The notes under the pieces were generated by a model. It searched no databases. It had not been told where the DNA came from and saw only the letters and a list, made by a program, of their open reading frames with translations. Made by a program: the position numbers and the translations under genes. Positions 1-5,539 of a DNA stretch of 7,257 bases are shown here, piece after piece (the first letter of the stretch is position 1; the number at the start of each line of letters is the position of its first letter). The stretch lies in assembly GCA_003229735.1 (NCBI GenBank), contig QIFI01000080.1, positions 1-7,257 on the forward strand, read 5' to 3'. This stretch comes from Candidatus Anderseniibacteriota bacterium (GTDB lineage: Bacteria; Patescibacteriota; Andersenbacteria; UBA10190).

Positions 1-41
1 ACCGGCCAGATAGTTACCCGCTGACACGCCAAATTCGGTGA
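1..41 (+). CDS. 3' end of an upstream gene, product unknown (partial)
   Basis: In frame 3 (first full codon at position 3) the window opens with an uninterrupted stretch reading RPDSYPLTRQIR and stopping at TGA 39-41. This stop overlaps the GTG at 38-40 as GTGA, a common arrangement in translationally coupled operons, which suggests it is the tail of a real upstream gene. Another frame also stops nearby (TGA at 22-24), so the assignment rests only on the overlap geometry. Too little protein remains to suggest a function. Confidence 0.3.
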   Translation, partial: RPDSYPLTRQIR

Positions 42-1072
42 AATATACGCAATCTGTGAAAATCGTAATAAACACTAACTACAAATCGGCCGGCACTAAA
101 GTTTGTGTGGATGATCTAATTCCCCGCTTAAAAAAAGCCGGCCACCAGGTTACCAGAAACGACTGGCATAATTACCATAATTATGACCTGGTTCTCTTTA
201 TGTCTCCGGATGCCGAACCTCTTAAGGCCAAACATCAAAACCCCCGCATCAAATGCGGCATCATGGTCCCCATGATTGATTATCCTCATCTGCAAGTCAA
301 TGTCCGAACCACCGATTTTTTGCTGGTTGGCTCCATTGAAGCCCGAGATGAACAATTAAAATATAATTCCCATATATTTATCTATTACCATTTTCCCGAT
401 CTTAAACCCCAAACCAAACATCATTCTGATAAATCACCAATAATTATCGGTTATCATGGCAATCTCCAGCACCTCATCAGCTTCCATCCCAATATCAACC
501 ATGCTCTTGATCTATTAAGCAAACATTATGATTTAGAACTCTGGGCTATCTACAATATTGCCCGCCACGGCCTCTGGAAAAAACACCTCCCCAAAAACAT
601 CCCCGTCCGTCACGTCCAGTGGACACCTCATGTCTACCATACCCATCTGGCTAAATGTGACATTGGCATCGTCAATAACACTATTCCCATTAGTAATGAT
701 TTTCGCCACCTGATCACTCAGCCTCTCACCCGTTACCTCAAGTGGCAAATTCATTCTTACCACGCCCACGACACCACTATTCGCTTCAAATACGCCACCA
801 ATCCCGGTCGTATTTACCCTTTTGCTCAACTCGGTATTCCCGTCATCGCGGATTTCGCTCCCTCCATGAATCAGTTCGTCAAAAACAACCACTCCGGATT
901 AATTGCTCACTCGGCCGCCGGCTGGTACCACACCCTGGAAAAACTTATTACTTCCCCTCAACTCCGCCAAACATATAGCCGCAACCTCCGCTATCATATC
1001 GACCATAACTATTCCATCAACCAGAATTTTGTTGAGCTAAATAATTACCTCCTCCGTATGTGTAAAAAGTAA
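38..1072 (+). CDS. GT-B-fold glycosyltransferase-like protein
   Basis: Probable cytoplasmic glycosyltransferase of a surface-glycan locus; donor and acceptor cannot be read from the sequence. The 344-residue protein starts with a beta-strand (KIVINTNYKSAG, residues 8-19) typical of the N-terminal Rossmann half of GT-B enzymes. A second half begins near residues 135-141 (IIIGYHG). The C-terminal part has the pattern expected for a nucleotide-sugar site: R249-K251, then GRIYPFAQLGIPVIA (257-271), then NNHSGLIA (283-290), resembling the K...P.....G.PV....G.LV pattern of GT4-like families. There is no signal peptide or clear membrane helix, and the protein is rich in His, Tyr and basic residues. 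The GTG at 38 overlaps an upstream stop (GTGA). A second in-frame GTG at 56 would begin the protein exactly at VKIVI and is a serious alternative. Neither start has a clear ribosome site. The epimerase reading frame follows about 56 nt downstream. The fold call is fairly secure, the exact family is not. Confidence 0.72.
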   Translation: MKYTQSVKIVINTNYKSAGTKVCVDDLIPRLKKAGHQVTRNDWHNYHNYDLVLFMSPDAEPLKAKHQNPRIKCGIMVPMIDYPHLQVNVRTTDFLLVGSIEARDEQLKYNSHIFIYYHFPDLKPQTKHHSDKSPIIIGYHGNLQHLISFHPNINHALDLLSKHYDLELWAIYNIARHGLWKKHLPKNIPVRHVQWTPHVYHTHLAKCDIGIVNNTIPISNDFRHLITQPLTRYLKWQIHSYHAHDTTIRFKYATNPGRIYPFAQLGIPVIADFAPSMNQFVKNNHSGLIAHSAAGWYHTLEKLITSPQLRQTYSRNLRYHIDHNYSINQNFVELNNYLLRMCKK

Positions 1073-1128
1073 ATCACATACTACATCTACTGGCCACCTT
1101 CAACAACTCGTTATAAACTCCAAGTATC

Positions 1129-2112
1129 ATCAATCTTTCTCAAAAACGTATATTAGTCACCGGCGGACACGGCTTCCTCGGTCATCATTTAGTCCGCCAG
1201 CTAAAGGCCAGACACCCGGCTGACTTATCCACCCCCTCCGTCCAGGAAGTTAATCTCCTTAACATGTCTGATTGTCAATCAGCCGTTGCCGGACAAGATA
1301 TTGTTATTCACGCCGCCGGCAAAGTGGGCGGCATTGAAGCCAATCGTACCAAGCCCGGTGAGTTTTTCTATCAAAACGCTCTCATGGGCATGAATCTCCT
1401 GGAAGCCGCCAGGCTAGCCAAGGTCGAAAAATTCGTGCAGATCGGTACTGTCTGCTCTTATCCTAAACACATCGCCAGATTTCCTTATCATGAATCAGAC
1501 TTATGGAATGGTTATCCCGAAGAAACCAATGCTCCTTATGGTTTGGCCAAAAAAGCTTTGCTGACTATGGGACAATCCTATCGTTCTCAATACGGTATCA
1601 ACATAATTCATCTGTTATTAGTTAATATGTATGGACCCGGTGATCATTTTGGCTCCATTGAAGCCCACGTTATACCATCACTGGTTGACCGATTTTATAA
1701 AGCCCATATTAATCGAGATGCAGAAATTGTTTGTTGGGGCACTGGATCACCCACTCGTGATTTTCTATACGTTGAAGATGCCGCCGCCGCCATCGCTATG
1801 GCCACCGAACGTTACAATCAAACTGATCCTATAAACATTACCGCCGGCCGGGAAATATCTATCGAACAGCTCGCCGCCACTATCGCCCGCCATATCGGCT
1901 ATCAGGGTCAAATTGTCTGGGACATTTCCAAACCCGACGGTCAACCGCGTCGCCTGTTTGATACCACCCTCGCCAATAAAACCCTGGGCTGGCAAACTCA
2001 AACTTCCTTTGATCAAGGTCTAAAAAACACCATCAACTGGTATATCAAACATATCGCCCCTCAAAATGTTTCTACCCCTGCGTCATCCGTCACCGTCTCT
2101 CCAGAACCTTAA
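1129..2112 (+). CDS. fcl: GDP-L-fucose synthase-type NAD(P)-dependent epimerase/reductase with non-canonical start
   Basis: Extended short-chain dehydrogenase/reductase resembling GDP-4-keto-6-deoxy-D-mannose 3,5-epimerase/4-reductase, which makes GDP-L-fucose from the product of GMD. The cofactor motif is at 1156-1182 (VTGGHGFLG; glycines 12, 15 and 18 if the ATC at 1129 is residue 1). With that numbering the active site nearly matches E. coli Fcl from memory: T107 (Ser in E. coli), C109, Y137 and K141 (YGLAK), H180 (AHVIPSL). VGGIEAN, GTGSPTRDFLYVED and KPDGQPRR are also family-typical. Length would be 327 residues against about 321 for E. coli Fcl. The first in-frame ATG/GTG/TTG is ATG 1264, which would remove the whole nucleotide-binding motif. 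The frame is open upstream only to TAA 1114-1116, leaving ATC 1126 or ATC 1129 as the likely starts (the latter giving MNLSQKRILVTGG). The C-terminal tail past WYIKH (about 19 residues) is Ser/Pro/Thr-rich and overlaps the convergent transferase gene. The related sugar product could differ from fucose. Confidence 0.82.
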   Translation: MNLSQKRILVTGGHGFLGHHLVRQLKARHPADLSTPSVQEVNLLNMSDCQSAVAGQDIVIHAAGKVGGIEANRTKPGEFFYQNALMGMNLLEAARLAKVEKFVQIGTVCSYPKHIARFPYHESDLWNGYPEETNAPYGLAKKALLTMGQSYRSQYGINIIHLLLVNMYGPGDHFGSIEAHVIPSLVDRFYKAHINRDAEIVCWGTGSPTRDFLYVEDAAAAIAMATERYNQTDPINITAGREISIEQLAATIARHIGYQGQIVWDISKPDGQPRRLFDTTLANKTLGWQTQTSFDQGLKNTINWYIKHIAPQNVSTPASSVTVSPEP

Positions 2113-3241
2113 TGATATGTTCTGCTCCCACCCTTGATGACCGGCCAAAATTGAAAACTGCCTCGCTTCTCATCCTGGCCAGTTTCTGCCTATAGCTTTT
2201 CTGGTTGGCTATCAACTTGCCTACCTCAAAACTTACCTGATTAATCATATCAGGCGCCGCCACCAGACCCATCCTGGATCTCATCTTAATTTCCCAGGGC
2301 TCAATATTTAATTCCTTATACTCCGGATTCTTTTTTTTAGGCGGGACATCGATAAATAAAACTGGCCGTTCCGTTCCTAAAGCGTACTCAATAGCTACCC
2401 CGGACAAATCACATATTAATACATCCGCTTTCAATAAAGATTCATTCGTCGCCACCGACCTCTCCAACTCAAACAATCTATTCGCGGAAAATTGATTGGC
2501 TATCTCCTCCAGCATGTTCGGCGTCACTTTCCATGTTTCCGGATGCGGCCGCATTATCACCCGATATCCCTTCGCCGTCAGATCTCTCACCAGCACCTCT
2601 CCGAACTGCTCAATGATATTATTATCTCCCCAGGAAGGAGCAATCACCACCGTTTGAACTTTATCTTGAGCCGCTCCTTTAACTATAAACTCCTGGTATT
2701 CCTGATTTACTTTTTCCAATCGATAAAAACCGGCCTCAATAAGCTCTTTCTCCGGCAAACCTGCTTGTTTTTCCCGCTCCCTTATCTCCTTAATATGATG
2801 CGGGCCGGCGCATAATATCGAATCATAATGATTAAAAGCCTCTTTTCTATACATCATGTGAGTGCTAACCAAAGAATGAAAAACATATACATAATGCACC
2901 GGCCGGATAGACCGCTTTATATGAAAAGTATTCAAATCCGGCATCGTCATCACCAATACCCGACAATTAATAAACACCATCAACAAAGGCATTAGCCGGT
3001 TAATATAAAAAATGTTTAATAGCTGATTTGATTCTTCCCATACCGGATCTCGAACACTCGAAGCTATATAACACACTCTCTGCCGTCGATTATTCGTCAG
3101 CTCATCAATTAAACCTTTCAAGTGAGCATAATGCCCGCCATACTCGGCATAAAAAACTATCCGTTTCTGTTCAGCAGATGTTTTCCGGAAAAACCGCCAA
3201 AAATCACCTGCCTCCCGTAAAAATGAATTAGAAACCCTCAT
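2090..3241 (-). CDS. CDP-glycerol glycerophosphotransferase-family (TagF/TagB-like) transferase, probable phosphonate transferase
   Basis: Member of the Glyphos_transf family (TagB/TagF type), whose enzymes move a phospho-alcohol from a CDP-linked donor to a glycan or teichoic acid acceptor at the inner membrane face. The 383-residue protein shows a GT-B-like layout: N-terminal domain with YAEYGGHYAHLKGL (31-44), FHSLVSTHMMYRK (121-133), AGPHH (145-149), then the C-terminal domain with RPHPE (231-235) and CDLSGVAIEYALGTERPVLF (277-296), the equivalent of the family's DxSSxxxD...P signature. Residues 1-26 form a possible amphipathic, basic-aromatic helix suited to membrane association. It starts 4 nt after the dehydrogenase stop codon, suggesting translational coupling. 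No clear ribosome site is seen. As the last gene of a phosphonate operon whose first gene carries a cytidylyltransferase domain, it is inferred to use a CMP-phosphonate such as CMP-HEP instead of CDP-glycerol. Family membership is well supported; donor identity is inference. Its 3' end overlaps the opposing epimerase gene by 23 bp. Confidence 0.85.
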   Translation of the reverse strand: MRVSNSFLREAGDFWRFFRKTSAEQKRIVFYAEYGGHYAHLKGLIDELTNNRRQRVCYIASSVRDPVWEESNQLLNIFYINRLMPLLMVFINCRVLVMTMPDLNTFHIKRSIRPVHYVYVFHSLVSTHMMYRKEAFNHYDSILCAGPHHIKEIREREKQAGLPEKELIEAGFYRLEKVNQEYQEFIVKGAAQDKVQTVVIAPSWGDNNIIEQFGEVLVRDLTAKGYRVIMRPHPETWKVTPNMLEEIANQFSANRLFELERSVATNESLLKADVLICDLSGVAIEYALGTERPVLFIDVPPKKKNPEYKELNIEPWEIKMRSRMGLVAAPDMINQVSFEVGKLIANQKSYRQKLARMRSEAVFNFGRSSRVGAEHIIKVLERR

Positions 3242-3245
3242 AAAC

Positions 3246-4385
3246 TTATCGAATCTCTGATATTATCTCATCTAAAATATCGGGAGTAACAGATCGCGGA
3301 TTATTGCTCAAACGCTCATAATTTACATCGGCTGTTAATATTTCCGCGTCCTTATCTGTCTTCACTCCTAATGCCGCCAGATTAGTCTGTAATCCCACCA
3401 ATTCCATCAGACTTAATAAATTTTGCTTGGCCCCTTCCGCATCCTTGGCGGATAAATAGCCATACAAGTCATTCATAACCTGGTTGACATAACTGGCGCC
3501 GCGCCGATCATTAGCGTCCTTAATCGAAACCTGACTATTATACAAAATAAATTCCGGTAAAAAAACTCCCACCGCCTGACCATGCGCCACATTAAATTCC
3601 GATGTCAAAGTATAAGATAAAGCATGAGGACCGGTTGTTTTAGTGATATTAATCGCCTTGCCGGATAAATGAGCCGCCTTTGCCATAGCCGCCCGGTCTT
3701 TAATCTTCCCTTCTTTCACCGATAACACTAAATGCTTCATAATTAAACCAATCGCCGCCACTGAATATCTTTTTGATTCCACTGTGGAATTGACTGACCA
3801 ATAAGACTCAATCGCTTGGCTCAAGGCATCCATGCCGGATACCGCCGTCAAATAAGCCGGACAACTTAAAGTCAGCGAAGCATCAATAATACACGCGTCC
3901 GGCAGCAATGATGCATGAGCCACTGAATACTTCTTACCTCGCCAATACACTACTGCGAAGTGAGTAGCTTCACTACCACTGCCCGCGGTAGTAGGCATAG
4001 CCATCAACGGAATTTTTCTGCCCTGAAGTTTTTTTCGACCCGCCGCCAGATCTATCAGCGGTTCTGACTCTCCCTCCAGGCCTGTTATCAGCTTAGCCAT
4101 ATCTATAGCACTCCCGCCGCCCACCGCTACTGCCGCGTCATATCGTCTGCCTTTAAACAAATCGATCCCGCGCTCTACATCAAACAACTTTGGATTTACC
4201 GAAAAGTCATCAAATTGGTCAACCTCATATTTTTTCAGTACCGAACCATACATCCTCATCGCCCCGGACGCCGGCCAGGCTTTTTTGTCCGCCACTAAAA
4301 AAACATTGCTGGCTCGATTTTTCTTCAGCCACTCATCAAACAACTTGGCGGTGCTGATTTCTATATACTCTTTCTGTTGATGCAT
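3246..4385 (-). CDS. Iron-containing (group III) alcohol dehydrogenase, probable phosphonoacetaldehyde reductase
   Basis: Probable NAD(P)H-dependent reductase converting phosphonoacetaldehyde to 2-hydroxyethylphosphonate, as done by group III dehydrogenases such as PhpC and FomC in phosphonate antibiotic pathways. The 379-residue protein has the dinucleotide motif AVGGGSAIDMAKLI (87-100), MPTTAGSGSEAT (130-141) and the metal site region GMDALSQAIESYWS (184-197). Expected ligands are D186, H254 (GPHALSY) and H268 (VAHGQAVG). The fourth ligand position, usually His in DALTHAIE, is Q190 here. The function is inferred from its place directly after phosphonopyruvate decarboxylase and the absence of an aminotransferase. 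The ATG at 4385 lies inside the decarboxylase gene, giving a 50-nt overlap, with AAGGA only 2 nt before it. An in-frame TTG at 4343 (Leu15), near the decarboxylase TGA, is an alternative start. The stop is TAA, 4 nt before the next ATG. A general alcohol or lactaldehyde dehydrogenase cannot be excluded from sequence alone. Confidence 0.88.
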   Translation of the reverse strand: MHQQKEYIEISTAKLFDEWLKKNRASNVFLVADKKAWPASGAMRMYGSVLKKYEVDQFDDFSVNPKLFDVERGIDLFKGRRYDAAVAVGGGSAIDMAKLITGLEGESEPLIDLAAGRKKLQGRKIPLMAMPTTAGSGSEATHFAVVYWRGKKYSVAHASLLPDACIIDASLTLSCPAYLTAVSGMDALSQAIESYWSVNSTVESKRYSVAAIGLIMKHLVLSVKEGKIKDRAAMAKAAHLSGKAINITKTTGPHALSYTLTSEFNVAHGQAVGVFLPEFILYNSQVSIKDANDRRGASYVNQVMNDLYGYLSAKDAEGAKQNLLSLMELVGLQTNLAALGVKTDKDAEILTADVNYERLSNNPRSVTPDILDEIISEIR

Positions 4386-5523
4386 GATCCTTATCCAAAC
4401 CTAAAAAATCCATAAACGACTGCTTATTTTCAGCTGGTGACCTGGTCGGACGTCCTAAATCCGACCTGGCCCCCGCCTTCACCCTGATCTCCAAAAATGC
4501 CAGACCTGGAGTCTCAAGAAAATTTGACAGCAACCCCCCCAGCTGGCTTTTCTCATTCGCTCGACTTGCCCATCTATAACCGCCAGCCAAAGCAATCGAT
4601 GGAAAATCAACCTTAAAACCAGCCGTCGGCTGTCCGCCTACGGAATCATAAACCCCATTATTGATCACAATATGCTTAAAATTATTTGGCGCCATTAAGC
4701 CAATAGTGCTTAAAGACCCCATGTGCATTAATACCGACCCATCCCCATCCAGACATATCACCCGACGTTCAGGCTGGGCCAAAGCAATCCCCAGCGCGAT
4801 CTGTGACGCATGCCCCATCGAACCAACCGTCAAAAAATCCTGGTCATGATTTTGCCCGCGCCGGGATCGAATTTCGAATAATTCCCGCGAAGCCTTGCCG
4901 GTCGTACACACCACCGCGTCTGACTGGGATAACCGGTCAATTACATTTTCTATGATTTCTTCCCGAGTCAGCTCATAAATCGGCAACTCTCGCGTTTTTG
5001 TCTGGCTATAAGCCGCAAAAGCACCCTTACGCGCGACCATAGCCACCGGGGATAGCGAATCTGACGCTTCTTTCATTGCCTTAGCTACTATTTCCTCTAT
5101 GTTCTTTGTGGCCTTATCAATAACCCAATAAGGAATCCCTAAAGCCTTAAGCAATTCCAAAGTAATCTCACCCTGCTTAATATGCTGAGGCTCATCCTGA
5201 ACCCCAAGCTCTCCTCGCCAGCCGATCAGCATCATCACCGGCACCTGGCAGACTTTCGCGTCAGCCAGCGACACTAGTGGATTTATAGCGTTGCCCAAAC
5301 CCGAATTTTGCATATACGTAAGCCCCATGTGACCCGTCGCCAGGTAATGGCCCACCGCGGCCGCTATCGCCGCTCCCTCATTCGCGACTGCCACATGCTT
5401 CCCGACCATCACGTGATCCAACACATAAGCGTTAAAATCTTTCAACAAAGAATCAGGCACCCCGGCATAAAAATTTACCCCGTTTTTACCAAGCTCTTCA
5501 TATAAAATCGCCGGATCAATCAT
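4336..5523 (-). CDS. aepY: Phosphonopyruvate decarboxylase (thiamine diphosphate-dependent)
   Basis: Decarboxylates 3-phosphonopyruvate to phosphonoacetaldehyde, the irreversible step that pulls the unfavourable PEP mutase reaction forward. The 395-residue protein carries both ThDP-enzyme halves on one chain. The N-terminal Pyr half has NEGAAIAAAVGHYLATG (48-64), with E49 as the catalytic cofactor-activating Glu, then MQNSGLGNAINPL (71-83) and the family-typical QDEPQHIKQG (109-118). The C-terminal PP half has GSMGHAS (234-240), GDG (260-262) and NNG (288-290), forming the GDG-NN ThDP/Mg motif. ARSDLGRP (352-359) resembles a conserved substrate-site segment. Lack of a central FAD/transhydrogenase-like domain separates it from acetolactate synthase. 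It begins 16 nt after the PEP mutase stop; a weak GAGGG (5540-5536) overlaps that stop but lies about 12 nt from the ATG. The last ~21 residues lie past the usual family end and are encoded within the start of the dehydrogenase gene. Confidence 0.94.
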   Translation of the reverse strand: MIDPAILYEELGKNGVNFYAGVPDSLLKDFNAYVLDHVMVGKHVAVANEGAAIAAAVGHYLATGHMGLTYMQNSGLGNAINPLVSLADAKVCQVPVMMLIGWRGELGVQDEPQHIKQGEITLELLKALGIPYWVIDKATKNIEEIVAKAMKEASDSLSPVAMVARKGAFAAYSQTKTRELPIYELTREEIIENVIDRLSQSDAVVCTTGKASRELFEIRSRRGQNHDQDFLTVGSMGHASQIALGIALAQPERRVICLDGDGSVLMHMGSLSTIGLMAPNNFKHIVINNGVYDSVGGQPTAGFKVDFPSIALAGGYRWASRANEKSQLGGLLSNFLETPGLAFLEIRVKAGARSDLGRPTRSPAENKQSFMDFLGLDKDHASTERVYRNQHRQVV

Positions 5524-5539
5524 GCCAACAAAGAGCCCT

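Noticed and set aside
128..892. Antisense open frames opposite the glycosyltransferase, and similar ones opposite the other genes
   Set aside because: They lie fully within well-supported genes, show no family motif and are low in plausible start context, so they are mirror frames of the real coding sequences.
1111..1117. TTATAAA before the epimerase as a promoter -10 box
   Set aside because: No recognisable -35 element lies 16-18 nt upstream, and the site is close behind a co-oriented gene in a short gap.
4336..5523. Acetolactate synthase or sulfopyruvate decarboxylase
   Set aside because: There is no central domain of the acetolactate synthase type. The QDEPQHIKQG and RSDLGRP segments and the adjacent PEP mutase favour phosphonopyruvate decarboxylase; sulfopyruvate decarboxylase would not be expected beside PEP mutase.
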